Source of the DNA: Trametopsis cervina
Taxonomy: Eukaryota > Basidiomycota > Agaricomycetes > Polyporales > Irpicaceae
Assembly (NCBI GenBank): GCA_022385755.1
Contig: MU278390.1
Span: 37,302-101,301, forward strand
Direction of reading: 5' to 3'
Length of the DNA stretch: 64,000 nt
The stretch's first letter is position 1. Each line of letters begins with the position of its first letter. This document shows, piece after piece, positions 22,572 through 35,465 of the stretch. A model generated the notes under the pieces. The model did not search any database, was not told the DNA's origin, and saw only the letters and a program-made list of their open reading frames with translations. The translations under genes and the position numbers were made by a program.

Positions 22572-25500
22572 TTAGTGCTCTCGACGTTCCCTCCAGCGTT
22601 CTCCATGGGCAAAGCGGGAGAGATCAAGACGCAGGGAACGTGGACCTGCAACCCACTGAGTACTAGTTCTACAAACTCCCGTACGGTAGTCCGGAGGAAC
22701 CCAGAAGAGGAGTTCGCCTTCAGGGCCTAACATGTAGCCACTCTCGTCGTCTAATATTGATGAATCGGTGTTGAGAATGTCCCGCATTGTTGCTGAGATA
22801 CCAGTTGAGAACTCTGAAGCATAAAGGTGAGCTGTACACGGATTGGGGAGAGAACAGCGGAGAGAACATACCATTGTTACTGGTGGCGCTGATGGCGGAT
22901 ATCCTGATTGATGACTGAGTGCTATCATCGTGCGCATTGTCAAATACGCTACCGCGTCCCTGTCTCGAAGTGAAAGGAAGGGATAGTTCATGGGGCAAGA
23001 GGTAATCAGGAAACATAGGATCAACGGCGGGTAGACGCCACAGCCGAACCGTGCGGTCGTCCGAGCCTGAGAGAATGGTCGCGCCGTCTGGAGAGAAGGC
23101 GACACAGTTGATGAAATCGGTGTGTCCTCTGAGCGGGCCTCCAATGGGCGAATGGGTCTCAATGTCCCACAGGCGGATCGTACAGTCGGCTGAGCCTGTG
23201 ACAAGCGTCTTTGAGTCCGGTGAGAAGGCGACAGAGAGAACATGGTCGGTGTGAGCTTCGAGGGGCGCGCCGATGAGCTCTCGTGTGTCCGCGCGCCACA
23301 GCCGAACAGTGGAGTCGGCTCCTCCTGATGCGATGATCTGCCCATCCGGCGAGAAGGTGACTGAATTGACATTGGCACCATGGCGGAGGGGTCCGCCGAT
23401 GCGCTTCCTCGTCGTCACGTCCCACAGTATGATCGTCCCATCCGATGACCCCGAGGCAAGATAGCGGCCATCTGGCGAGAAGGTAACAGATGTCACCATA
23501 CCGCAGTGTCCAGTCAGAGGCTCTCCTAGCTGCTCGCCTGTCGCCACACTCCACAACCGGATGGTGTCGTCATAAGAACCCGATGCGATGATACTGCTGT
23601 CAGATGAGAAGGCCACAGAGGTCACAAGGCCAGAGTGGCCAACGAGGGATAGGCCTACGCGCTGTCCTGTCTGCGTATTCCATAGCTGAATAGTGTCATC
23701 GAATGAGCCCGAAGCGATAAGTCTTCCATCAGACGAGAACACTACCGACGTCATTGGTGTTGTATGACCGCGGAGTGGTGTTCCCGCGTGCAGCCCAGTG
23801 CGAACATCCCACAAGCGAACCGTGCCGTTGCGCGACACAGATGCTGCAATTTCATTACCTGGTGAGAATGCGATACCCTTGACAGCATCATTGTTGCTAG
23901 GCCTAAGCAGCCAAACCCGAATGGTACAGTCCGCTGAGACTGAGACTAGGTTCTGGTTGTCAGGAAAAAAGGAAAGGGAGGTAATTATGTCGGAGTGACC
24001 AATGAGTGGGTTGCCTAATGGCCTCCCGGTGTCCGCAGCCCAGATCCGTATAGTGTGGTCCGACGAGCCCGAGGCGAGAATGCGCCCATCAGGGGATAAG
24101 GCAATGGATATGACTGCGCTCGTGTGGCCTTCAAGAAGTTCGTTCTTCAGGTCTCCGGTTGCTACATCCCACAGTCTGATCGTGCCGTTGCTAGTGCCAG
24201 ATGCAAGTGTCCGACCGTCAGGAGAGAACGCAAGTGCCATGACTTCACTTGTGTAATCCTCAAGAGGCGCATAGTCCGACTCTCTTGTCTCTGCAACCCA
24301 GACCTGAACGTTCTTGTCTACTAACCCCCCAGCACCCTCAAGAGGCGCATACATCAGCTCTCTTGTCTCTGCATCCCAGACGCGGATCGTGTTGTCTGCC
24401 GACCCCGAAGCAAATATCCTTCCATCTAGTGAGAAAGCAACTGACCCAACAGAACCTGTATGACTTGTAAGAGGTTCGCCAACTAATTCTCTGCTCGGCA
24501 CATCCCACACCCGGACTGTTCCGTCATCCGATCCTGTGAGCATTGTCTTTCGGCGTGGTGAAAATGCTGCTGATAAAATCCTCTCTGTGTACCCTTCGAG
24601 AGCACCACCTCTCTGTGTCCCGGTGGCTACATTTGAGAGAAGAATAGTGGCGTCATCTGAACCTGAGACAATAGTTTTGGCATTGGAAGAGAACGCAACC
24701 AGCACAACATCACTTGTATGGCCCTCGAGGGTGTTGCCAACATGCACTCCGGTCACTGCATCCCAGAGCGCAACCGTGCCGCGAGAGTGAGCCGCCGCGA
24801 GGATACAGCTATCTGGCGAAATAGCAACACTGTTAATCCAGTTATGGGTATCGATGGTTAGGGTGCACTCGGACCAGTGCATGTCTGCCCTGTTAATGAC
24901 ATGGATGCCCCTATTATAAACGTGAGAGAAGTGGCTGTGTATGAACGATGCTTGAGGGACGTATGCTGGAGCAGACAGGTACAGGTGAGGGGTAGAAAAC
25001 GATATTCCAGCGCCAACAATCGACAGAAATTGGTCGACATTGTCAAGCATCTTGTCAAGCACGTGAAGCTGCTCGTCCGCCTCGGATGGTAATTTCTGAG
25101 TCCGCTATGAGATGCCTCGCCCGTGCACTCAAACCATAATACACTCACCTGGATCCACTTCCGAATCTCCTTGATCCCAAGAGATGCAGAGTCGACCATC
25201 CCAAGGAGAGATGTCACTTCGATCCAGTAGAAGAGCCTCTTTACGAGGAATAGGAACAGCGTATCAAGTGGAAACTGTCTGTGCTGCGTTGCTACCAGAT
25301 GGTCGGTCCAGAACCGGCAGGCGTATGCCAACGCAGGAGAGATGTTCCGCTGTATTCTCCCAGAAAGGTCCGGTACGTCCTTGTTTGCAAGATACGACGT
25401 TTCCAGATCACAGATATTGAATTTGAGATTATCTTCCATCACCAGGAACGATAATGTTGACAGTGTCATTTCTGCCGCCGCGATATCGACAGTGTAGGTG

Positions 25501-28173
25501 CCGTCAGGGAGAGTGGTGTAATCTCGAAAGGACGTGTGCAGGGGCTTTACGGGCTCCAACGAATATGCAGATGTGCCCAGAAGCAAAGATCCTAGGAACG
25601 GAACCACTTCCAAGAACTCTTGCAAAGTGTCACCCGACAACAATGCCATCCACGCCATCCACCCCAGCGGTTCTCGTGCAGTGAGAATCAGAGCTAGGAC
25701 TCGTCGGACCTTCGCAAGGATGTCTACCTTGGTTATGGATGGATCGTTCCTTGTGATATTTTCGACGAGTTCGTCAAGGATTGTTCCATACAAGCTATAC
25801 AATATGTAATGTCCTCCTTCCTGGAGATATTGGAACCTCTTCTCCGGCGTTGACCCCACGGATCTCAGTGTGATGAACGCACAGGCAGTAGCAGCCCATT
25901 GGAACAGATTCTCCGCTCGTTCCACTAGAAAAGGTGCCCAATGCTCTCTAACCTGGGCCCTCTTCGGCTCAGGGAATTTCGATGTGAGCTCATGGTCCAC
26001 AAAGAGGCGGATGTCGTTCCTAGTCTCGACGGTTCCATTGGAGATGTCTTGAACGTCTACATCGGCCAGTTGTTTGAGTTCGCTAACCATACGAGGTTCA
26101 GGGCGTGAGGTGATGAGGAAACGGATGTTGGCAGGTATGTTCTCAGCTTTCGCCAAGCGGGAAAGGCAATCTACCAGTGAGTCACGATCTTTCTCCGCCA
26201 CTTCGTCTATTGCATCTATGACAATGACGATCGGCCCTATGAACGTGAGCTTCTGTGCCGGATTCGCAATGAAGTTATCGAACTGCTCTTTCGACGACTT
26301 TGTGGTGCGCAGTTTCTTCTCGGACTTGATCACGTCAACAAGGGCCGCCCTCCATCCTTCGTCCAGATCGGCCAGATCCCGCGAGATCGTACTCAGTAGG
26401 CTATCCACAGTCTGCTCTGCTTGACGAGACGCGCTGAAGCAAAATGATGCTCCTAGCCTCTGAAGGGACTTGAACCGATGGGCGATCTCATGCGCGATGG
26501 CAGACTTGCCTGACCCAGCGACACCGGTAAGGAGCAGAATACGCTCAGAGCCATGACCACCGTTGGGGATTCCGTGTAACCGCGTGGTGATGGAGTCAAG
26601 GAGGCGAACACGGGTGCCTTTCAAACAGCGCTTTTCGGCAACGCACCCTGCGCCATCGGCATAGCGCATCTCGTCCAGATAGCTCTTTACCGCTGCGTGG
26701 ACGTGAGACATGTGCAGTGTAAGAATCCTGAAGCCACTTACTCAGTTGATCCACTGCCGTTGCAATCAACGCTGTCGTCTCTAGCGTGCGCACTACTGAG
26801 ATCTTCAGTTTGTCCACTGCTCCTTGGATCGACTCCGCGGTCTGCAAAGCGCGTCCGACTGTGATCTCCGTGTGTATAGCGCCGTCCTCCTTGAACTCGT
26901 CCATAAGGGAGAGTAAGGTCTGCATGTGGTTCTCGATCTGCTCTTTTGTCGCTGCATCAGAGGCGATGCCTTTGATAACGCGTGCGACTGAAGTGAGAAT
27001 GAGTGAGACCACACTATGCTGTGTCTGCAAAGCTAGGATTGACTCACCGAAGCTGCCGCTGTCGACGTATTCCTTGATAAAGTATCCGCATTCGAGCGTT
27101 GCGTGTGCCATCTTCTCAAAGAATTTGACGTGGAGTTTGATGTGCTCCAGAGGGGATACCTTGCCGACGAATTCATACGCCCGTTTAAGTGTAAGGACAA
27201 GCTTCTGGAGCTGATCGTCAGTCTTAAGCTGATTGTTGATCATCTGCTCTGTTGTCAGATTCAACTCCAAATCATGATAACGTAATATACTGACTGTTGG
27301 CACCACCGAGAGGACTGTCATTGCTGCGTTAGCGTACATATAAATCTGAGCAAATTAGTTTCAGCCTCCTCCTGAAACGTTAGGAATATTTGAACGTACT
27401 TCGGATATATCCTTAACCAAGCTAGCAAACACCCTAATATTCTCAGAAATAGGCTCCCACGCAACAACATCCGCTTGCACGGCGCTTGCCGTGTCATCCA
27501 CGTCGTCTTTAAGGCCCCAAACTCTCCGCACCCACGCCGGTGCCTTGCTCAGCTTCCTGGAATCGTCTTTTGCACGAGATACGGTTTGACTGTGGATCTG
27601 CTCCTGGTTCAATTCGGTGATTTTACACTGTACACTCGCGCTCGGCATGGGCTGCATCCCAACGTTGGAAGTTCTGCGCAGCGTCAGCTCGAGCGGGGTG
27701 TCTAGATTTATTTATGTGAGATACACAATCCAAAGGAACGATATCGCAATGGCTTTTACTTCGGTTAACGTTGCCGTCCAATCTGTGGTCGATGCCAATG
27801 TCGACAGATCCAATGGGTTCGTTGTGGCGGGTCCTGTGGTACCTCCAAACAGTAAGAGCTATCGATGACTGCCTTGGTACAACACTTGAAAGATGAATCA
27901 ATGAGTGGTTCTGACGCCGAAGAAGAAAAACTCACAGAAAGAATTGTTCATGCCACGTTGGATTTTGTGTGTCCTTGGACATAGCAGTTTTACGCTCGAC
28001 CCCAGACACAGCAAGCGTCACGTAATACCTAGCGGGACGTCCAGGGAGGTTCGAACATCGAATATCTATCGATGGCAATGTGAGCGACGTAGATTGAGAC
28101 AAGCAAAGCCTCGCTCACCTGAAACTGAGATGTAACGCGATGCACTATCATCGCTCGAGCTCGCTTCCGCCAT
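22572..28173 (-). CDS. C2-NACHT-WD40 NLR-like protein, NLR1
   Basis: Nine exons keep frame to 1724 codons: 28173-28119, 28065-27936, 27884-27760, 27701-27400, 27345-27048, 26987-26742, 26692-25149, 25104-22872, 22813-22572. Residues about 13-115 form a C2-like domain (PARYYVTL, DTQNPTWHEQFFL, LTVWRYHRT..PIGSVDIGID), then a helical region to about 385. The NACHT domain has P-loop GVAGSGKSA (about 442-450), Walker B IVIVIDAIDEV (about 540-550) and NLFQWAATA. WD40 repeats from about 990 to 1600 number fourteen full units, two seven-blade propellers, plus one truncated unit after the fourth. The C terminus has LLFWVPPDYR and LDLSRFAHGERW. Such STAND proteins act as fungal non-self receptors triggering cell death in studied cases; ligand and output here are unknown. 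No frame break. Confidence 0.92.
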
Positions 28174-29199
28174 TGCGAGCGGCGAGCTCCAGGTTGTCGA
28201 AAAGGGCGACCAAGGGAATGGGGGTGCACGTGGTTATGGGCAAGAGTCGTCGTAAGCATCGATGCCAGTGCATTTCCCAACACGAGACTGTCAAGACGCC
28301 AGTGCATGACCGTGGGGATGTAAACGTGCATTGAAGGCGTCTTAGAGGACCGAACCTTGTTAGTGAAGCTGTGTGCTACCCTTCTCGAGGATGTTCGACG
28401 TTCGACTGATGGAAGTAGAACACGTGTAGTCACGTGATGGATACCGTATCCAGCACACTCTCACGCCACCACGCAGCAGTGTCTCGGCCCTACGGCACTT
28501 GGACGTCTATTTTCCAAGTTCTCAACCACCATTCCTGTCACGATTAGTCTCCGCACGACAGCCACACAAATCCTTCATCCTTCATAGTCAGTTCCTACCC
28601 TACCAGCTGCAGGGTTGTCCAATTCCTCTACCAGCGCCATGAAGCAGCTTTGCAATTCGCGCTCCCTCAAAGGTCTCATGCTCGGCCGATGCTAATCACT
28701 GTAGAGTGATGTACGATTCCCAGTTTGTAAAATTATCAGAACGCTGTCATAGAGCATCACCACGTTTTAGGACCCTTGGCAGGCGTGTCTGATACCCGCT
28801 CATATCACCAGCCACTGCTGCTCTCAAGCTCTGCCTGCTCTGTACGAGTTCAAAAGACTTCTGACCGATGAGTAGACTCGGTGAGTGCTCATTTAAATTG
28901 CCTAGACTTATGCGCCGTCAAAATTCCCTGCTCAATAGGTCAACGGGTTACGGGCAGTCCGACTACAAGGTTGCGGAAGTATTAGCACGTGCATATTGCT
29001 GAATTCAAACAATGTCTTCTATCTTTCATTTCCGCTCTGCACGCCCTTCTCGTGTGAACGCATCCGTCGGAAGCCTCGAGCGCCAGAATTGAGCTGCGGT
29101 CCCTAAGTCATACGGACCGCGGCTCGATTGTGCAATGCGGTTCGCGCAGGAGAAGATGTCTACTTACAAGGTAACGTACAGCCCCGGTCTGACATGATA
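28174..29199. other. NLR1 upstream region
   Basis: 28174-28510 matches 56160-56517 inverted (for example CACTCTCACGCCACCA near 28465 and CCCACGGTCAT.CACTGGCG-type sequence), so the promoter was duplicated with the gene. A 134-codon minus frame here (28029-28433) reads through exon 1 and intron 1 and is not a separate gene. 28520-29199 shows nothing recognisable. Confidence 0.5.
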
Positions 29200-29655
29200 T
29201 CCTTCACGCGATTGCGAACCTGAGCGTGAGTCCTCCCGATACTGCGGAGCCTGCTACGAGACCCCAGCCGTTCAGGAACCTGGTGAGCATGTCGGATGTC
29301 CTTGCATGGGTCATCATGTTGGAAGTCCTGCACGGTGCTTGATACGTTGTGTATCTATGCCCCTCCGGCTCTTCTGGACGGTCATTCCCACACGCTCGCA
29401 GGCATCCGGACACAACACGCTGTCCGCACATCTATGTACGCCGAACTGCGGCTCATGCTCCATCAACTCGACCCTCGCCCCGCGGCCTTCTGGACAGCGG
29501 TGTACGATGCCTTCTTCAACGCACGATGGGCGGCTGAACCGAGTGGAAGAAGTGATAATCCGGACGCGTGCGAGATGATGCCAGGAGGAGGACATGTAAC
29601 GTGCCTATATTCCGGTCATAAAATGGAATGTACAAGTGGTGGTCCATGTACATGA
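29200..29655 (+). pseudogene. Broken hypothetical gene divergent from NLR1
   Basis: Two protein-like frames abut: FRNLVSMSDVLAWVIMLEVL (ending at a TGA near 29340) and, one frame over, HAVRTSMYAELRLMLHQLDP with AVYDAFFNARWAAE. They align in order with pieces at 54.4-55.2 kb (LWKSMGMREILALATILLG; MRFNSSMYAVLMNALADE; AYSESFNARWMSVLERKK), so this is one family whose two copies are both interrupted. Family not recognised. It sits about 1 kb upstream of the NLR, divergent, in both arms. Confidence 0.45.
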
Positions 29656-29909
29656 TTTTCTTGCTCGTGAAGGTTGACTGCAAATTATATGAGCATAGAT
29701 GATACTATTCACAAATAATCTACAACAAATCTTTCTACAGTGCCTCCCATGGCGTAGTCGATACTGCAAACGCAATGGTTCTGCGGACGGAGATGTGAGT
29801 GCGTGGTCGCAATTACCTGCTGGAAGGAAACGTGTCTTCATTTTATTCCCAAGCGAGTTTGAACTCGCATGGCTTGTTCTCAAACACAATCACCAGTTTG
29901 CGCAGTGAG
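29656..29909. other. Short intergenic stretch
   Basis: Nothing recognised between the pseudogene and the start of the K3 block. Confidence 0.4.
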
Positions 29910-30049
29910 TCGACGCGACAAGACCTGTCGAGTGCACCAGCAGCCCTATATCATCGAGTCCAAGACGTGCGAGCCTCTCGCACGGCTCGCAAGCGGAACG
30001 CACTAGGGACTTGGTGTCACAGACGGTGGTGAGGAGCTTCAGATAATGA

Positions 30050-30780
30050 CATGCTTGAAGGCAACGCAAACTTCTGGAGGTGCCGTCTGTGACAGCTAAG
30101 GGGCGGAAACAGCTTCCGGCATCTGAGAGATTGCATGGTGAGGGTAATGATTGATTGTGTAGGGCATTCTGGAGGCGAAGAGCGGTGCCGTGGTGCGAGA
30201 TGTAAGCGAGGGCAGACAGCGAGACGTTGGCAGTGTCCATGCGGAGATTGAGGTGCGTCGCTGTGTGTCGTTAGTGGTCCCCTTGCGGGACCAGTGCGAT
30301 ACACACACGAGATAGATTTGCGATAAGGAGGCGATCGGTGCGCGCAGACTTCGATGATGTCGGCCTGCACGCTACATCAACGCAGTGCGGCTTCGCAGAT
30401 CGTTAGCGCGCGGGGAATACTGAGCGTGAGATGTGGCTCATTGCCTCCTACAGAACATGTCGGTAGACGAGAGCGAGCAGTGCATGGGCCACGTGGTCCT
30501 GACGGACTTATCGCTGTTTTTACTGAGCACCGGCTGGGACAGACACATGGTGTACCTGTACTCACCTGTAAGATGCGACAGCCCCCATGCTTGGCATCGC
30601 AACCGAATTCATGCCCACGACCAATCATCCAACATTGATTTCCAGGGGTACGCCAGAGCGCACGCTCTGGTCGAGCAGAGGATGAGATGGCCGTGCCAGA
30701 TGCTTTTGCAGCGCATACAAATGACGCCGCGTGTTGCATAGAATGGCGCCGGCTGCGAAGGTGTCGACCAGTCTGGGCGG
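30050..30780 (-). repeat. Dispersed degenerate repeat R1, copy 3
   Basis: The core GCCGACATCATCGAAGTCTG near 30345-30365 (minus strand) matches the other R1 copies; flanking blocks GATCTGCGAAGCCGCACTGC and CGTGCCAGATGCTTTTGCAG match the K2 block. Confidence 0.55.
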
Positions 30781-31029
30781 TGGATGAAGAGGCGTGCGAG
30801 CAGCTGCTGGTGGCGACATCGAGACACTGAAACAGAGGTGCAGTCATGCCATCGTTCGGGTCGTGCCTGCCAGATCGACTTGGAGCGCAGGCTTTGTGGC
30901 GTTCGGGAAACACAAGATCCGATGCCAGATCGCACTCAGATCGCCTGCTCAGTAGCGCAGTAGATGGACACGACCATCGGTACGTTCTAGCTGAGGCTCC
31001 GGCTGGGACTGCTGGATTCCACTATATTC

Positions 31030-31550
31030 AGGCGAATGGATAGACGAGGCGACTCGCACGTCGAAGGCTGGCCAACAAGACACAGCCTGCAGAGAGTCGG
31101 TGCCGGCGCGCGGTGGAGACAAAGCGCATTCGCGATGGGTGTCAAGCCCACTTGACGCAAATGGGGCAACGGATCGTCCAGGCCTTTCGGATTCTTGTAG
31201 ATCCCCGCGACTTGCCAGCGCCCTTATGAAGGACGAAGCGTACAGGAGTCATAATTAGCTGGAATGTGAATTGAAGTCGAATAATGCACCAGTAGAGGCC
31301 GTACACCCTAGCCATGAATCCTCTGCCTGAGACCTCTCCATCCCTACCAAGTTACGAGCATTGATGAGTGACATCTACCATATGCCCGCCCATACAACGT
31401 ATTCGACTTTATAAACGTCAGTGAGAGGCGACGCGTGCATTTGACGAGAACATCGAGAAAACGGGAGCAAGGTCGAAGATGGGGGATCAGAGCAGCTCGC
31501 GGCGTAGCGATGGAGTGTGATGAGCATTGGGCGCCTGCTCGCCACGTGTT
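31030..31550 (+). repeat. Dispersed degenerate repeat R2, copy 3
   Basis: Matches 7840-8360 almost end to end (GAGGCGACTCGCACGTCGAA, AATAATGCACCAGTAGAG, GAGGCGACGCGTGCATTTGA) and 13830-14200 over its second half. Confidence 0.6.
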
Positions 31551-32179
31551 TAACGGATCAGTGAATATCCTCCTGTATGCGAGTTCCCACTCAAATCTTT
31601 TCTCAAGATGCTGTTGTACCACAGATCACATCGGCAGCTCTCAAGTACGTGCGGACCCACTGCGAGTACATATGCGCTGGGGAACTCTCCCTCCATACGC
31701 GCTCCTCCGTCACCGTACACAAGATAGTCATTCCAGGTCTATCGAAGGTCTAACTGAGCCAGCAATCCGGCCCTCGCACTGCTCAACTCACCCTGCTGAG
31801 GCGCACTCCTTCAGGTCATGAGCTCTAACTAACACAGGATGGCGCACACGGCGCTGAAGCCCAAGCCGGCGTAGGATGAGAGACGGATAACAAGATGTGT
31901 CCCTGCCGTTTTGACCTCCTTCTTGACATCTCTGATTCGTATCATCGTTCTAGTTCCAGTTTGCGTGATTCCGGTAGGCAAACTCCTACGCACATCATTA
32001 CTTGGGTAAAACTAGTCATCCAGGAAGCGGTCAGCTCAGCCTCGGTGGTGGCAGAGCGTCGGCGATGGAGAGTGGATAAGAGGTGTATCTCTACTTGCCA
32101 CCGATTTCGCTACGGCGTAGAGTCAGTGGGTACTTTGCGCGTGGGCACATCAAGCCAACCGGAAGGATAGCGGTGTGGG
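31551..32179. other. Intergenic within K3 block
   Basis: DNA homologous to 14.2-14.66 kb. Short frames only. Confidence 0.35.
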
Positions 32180-32563
32180 CTCATGTTTGTTGTCACAGCT
32201 CACTCTCGTACAAAGTCCAACGACATCAAATTGTGCGAGGAGCCACGATTCTTTGTCTCACCCGCGTTTGGCTCTAGGTTTGGTGGAGCGCAAGCCATAC
32301 GCACCCATCGAGTATTTTCAAACGTCAACCGGATCCCGAATCGGAAACATACAGGCAGCGGTACGAAGTCCGATGGCGCAGTGGCTCGTGTGGTAGACGA
32401 TATAGACGGTCCGTCTGTCGGACTCAACGAGATGAGTGGACACGTTACGCACAGAATGAGGAGCTTCACAGTGGGGTGCACCCGCACGAAGGTCCAGCGG
32501 TTCAGTTCTTATGTAAGCGTAGCTGCGGCCGTGTACAGAATAATGCTGGAGCGTTGGTTATGA
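32180..32563 (+). pseudogene. Copy of the FunK1-linked small gene (beside K3), probably truncated
   Basis: An open frame starting in the putative intron/exon 2 region reads IKLCEEPRFFVSPAFGSRFG, then GAVARVVDDIDGPSV and a stop at 32563, earlier than the aromatic C terminus of the 11.6 kb gene. The DNA stays alignable past the stop (ACACAATTTAGATGA is shared), so the frame was probably shifted. No first exon comparable to 12.1-12.5 kb was found. It ends 68 nt from the K3 stop. Confidence 0.5.
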
Positions 32564-32631
32564 ATAGTGTACACAATTTAGATGAGAATGCGACAGAGTA
32601 AGTGCAAAAATCTGTATAGCCCGGAAACCTT

Positions 32632-35465
32632 TTACTTGCGCGATGCAGATCTTGTCTTCGAACGAGTCACCCGCTGCTCCGTCTGCGCAGTACTCCCTTT
32701 GCGTGAAGTAGATCTTGTCTTGGAACGAGTCGCCCGCTGCTCCGGCTGCACAGCACTCGCGGCTACCTTCTTCTCCCGCTCATCGCTCTTCGTACGAGAC
32801 CGAGTCTGGTAAACCTTTTGCACAGGTTCCGCCCTCGTGGTCTTCCTTGACCTCTTCGTACGCCTGTCGGTCTCTTCCTCCGTAGTCTCGGGGTCTTTTT
32901 CATCGTCAGGCTGTCCTCTCTTTGAGGAATTCGACCTAACCGAGTCGATGCTCCTCATGTCGCCCGCATTCCGGCCAGCTCCTCCGATAGCAGGGAATGG
33001 CTCATTCCCAGTGGGTCGGGTACGCATGCGGCTGAGGTCGGATGGACCAGCCTCAGGAGTCGCAGGACGGGAGCGTCGTATAGGTAGGGCAGGAGGGCCC
33101 ATGGAGCCAGTACCTGCACCACGCGTGTTAGGACGAGTAGAGCTCTGGGGGTTGATAGAAGTGACATTAGGGTCGGAAGGGAGTGACGGCTGGCCGTTAT
33201 CGCGAGGGGTGGTGCGGTATTGATGTGTTCCTTGACGATTTTTATGGACTGTCTTCTTGTTTTCATTGTTCGTCTTCGGTGGGAAGCGATCAGGAAGGAT
33301 ATCATCCTTTGGCCAGTCGGTACTGTTGAGTGCTTTCTCAAATATCCGTAAAATCGTTCCGTCTTCCAACTCCCTGCGAGCATCCTCGTATTGCTTCGTC
33401 TGGGGCTGTTCACCCCTGACCGCTCCCATCTGGTTGGAGTGAAAACCGTTAAGAATAAAGCCAAAGTCTCTTAGAACTTTCTGCAATGGCTTGCACGCAA
33501 ACTCGATGTTATCGATGAGACCTGAAACAATAAAGTTGTTCTTGCGTGTACCACCGAAGTGATGTGTGACTCCGTCCTCATCTTCGTCTTCTGCGAATTC
33601 GTCGAACATGACAAGATTGAGTCTGGTGGCGGAGTTCTTGAAGTAGTGGAGCGACATGTAGAGAAGCAACCAGTAGCATGACTCGATATCGTCCAGAAGC
33701 GAGTGACGCTTCCCAGGATTTTGCAACAACAAAATGGACATAAAATGCCACGTTCCCTATAAACAGCAGTCAGCTCAACCGGCGACCTTAGCATCAATCA
33801 AACGTCGAACTCACTGTACGATATGCATGAGAACTCCCTGCCTCAGTCAACTTAATCGCATGGTCCCAGTCATTGAGGATGCCGCGTTTGGTTTCGGCAT
33901 CCAGCATCACATTGCCCATGCTGATATCTCGATGCAAAAGTAGTCCACCCTTGTATGCTTCTAGAAGGACTACAGATCATTTAACGTCTGTCAGCACATA
34001 AACGCGAATGCGATACGATTTAAAGGCTTACCCTCGAGCACATCGTATATAGCTTGCACGAGTTGTTTGGAATCCTCTACCATAAAAAGGGGGTGCGCAA
34101 GCTTCTGCACGACTCGGTAGTGCTGGTGGCGGCGCAACCACGCGATCGGCCGCAAAGCATCCGTCCCCTCGGTACTGTCCTGTGTCACCGTCGCTTGGGC
34201 CTCGCCCGCTTTGGTCAGTACGTCGCCAGCAATATAGACGTGCGGTCGTGCACGGATTTTTATCCTCTCCAGTAGGTCATACACATCGGCCTCAGAGAGC
34301 ACACCAGAGACATCCGGTCGCCAGGCATCCTTCAGGAATAGGAGTTCTTGCTCTTTCAGTCCCCATGCGTAGTACGCACGTGTCGCTCGGCCGCATGGTG
34401 AGTCCGCGTCCATGAACGGCTTGCACACGATATATGCCCGAATCTCGTCGCAACCGTCCCTGAACACTTTCAGTTTGTACGCTTGGGTATGGCCATCGAG
34501 CGTCATCTTCAGCTTTGATCTCTGCTCGTTGTCGTTGAAAGTCTCGAGCTTCGCCTCAATGGCTGCACGAAGAGCCTCTACCTCGTCCAACGTAGCACGT
34601 ACTGCGCTCGTGTCGAATCCACGCTGTTCATCTGTTGCCTTCTCGTATCGCCACAGGAATTCGCTCAGGTAGTTGTTTCCTGTTATGTAGTTGAATGCAG
34701 CAGACACAACTGCTCCAGAGCGGTCCCACCGAATGAAGCGCGCGTTGTGGCCGATAATCGACACAGAGAACGTGTGCGCACGATGCTGCAGACGCATGGC
34801 CCATGTCGCATAGTCAATCTGCTGCCCGCGATTCTCGTTGCCCTTCACAGAGAGATGCTCCAAAGGCCTCGGTGTCGTGTCGTCGGGGTCGCCACCTTCG
34901 GAGAGGAACCCGTCATGTTGTTCGCCAGGCTTGACCTCCCACACGATGTGCGCGTCATTCATGTAGTTCGACTTGAGGCCGTCCGCATATCCATCTACTG
35001 TGAGGAACATGGTGCAGTCGGGCTTCACACCCGTAACACTGTCAGGTTTGTTCGACGTGTTGTGAAGCTTGAACGAGGGGCAGCAGCCAGATGTCTCTAT
35101 GGCTGCTACCTGTTGAGAGAAGATGACACGAGTGGTAATGAGTATCGATGGTAATGCGGTGGACACAGTTGAAAGCGACGAACCAGTGGATTGTACATGG
35201 CGTGTTCCCCACCCTTGCTTGGAACTCCCTTAAAGTCGGCTTCAGGAGCGTTTTCTCGTGAATATTTGAAGGAGATTGGCAGGAATCGATCGAGGAATGT
35301 GTTGACGTCGATGGAGCCGACAAAGTGTCCCAACATCTCTTTGTCCATCTCTTCTCGGCGTTCTAGTGCGCTATATTGAGTATTGGCGGAGTATGTACTA
35401 CCTATCAGTGTCTTTTTCCTTGGAGTGTAACCAGGAGGTAAAACGGGGAGAGACTGAACGGGCAT
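32632..35465 (-). CDS. Fungal-type (FunK1) protein kinase, K3
   Basis: Exons 35465-35184, 35109-34032, 33969-33815 and 33756-32632 give 879 codons with splice sites equivalent to K1 and K2. Catalytic elements HRDISMGNVML, NDWDHA, GTWHFMS and DDIESCYWLLLYM are present. The tail ends in two basic repeats (PEQRATRSKTRSTSRK, TEQRVTRSKTRSASRK). By eye K3 resembles K1 in parts of exon 2 (VFRDGCDEIR, DVLTKAGEAQ) and K2 in others (DPDDTTPRPLEHLSVKGNEN), a mosaic pattern that fits gene conversion. No frame break. Confidence 0.92.

Larger units (their letters stand above)
21551..30900 (-). repeat. Left arm of inverted duplication N (partner about 53030-63150)
   Basis: Contains 3' flank, NLR1 (-), 5' flank, a divergent pseudogene and an R1 repeat. 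All recur in mirror order at 53.0-63.1 kb. NLR start codons 28173/56518 give a midpoint of 42.35 kb; the pseudogenes (29.2/55.2) and the 3' flanks (about 21.7/62.95) agree with it. Confidence 0.8.

Noticed and set aside
23051..24790. Several plus-strand frames of 60-85 codons in the WD40 region
   Set aside because: They are antisense shadows of the NLR1 WD40 repeats and repeat with the same period.
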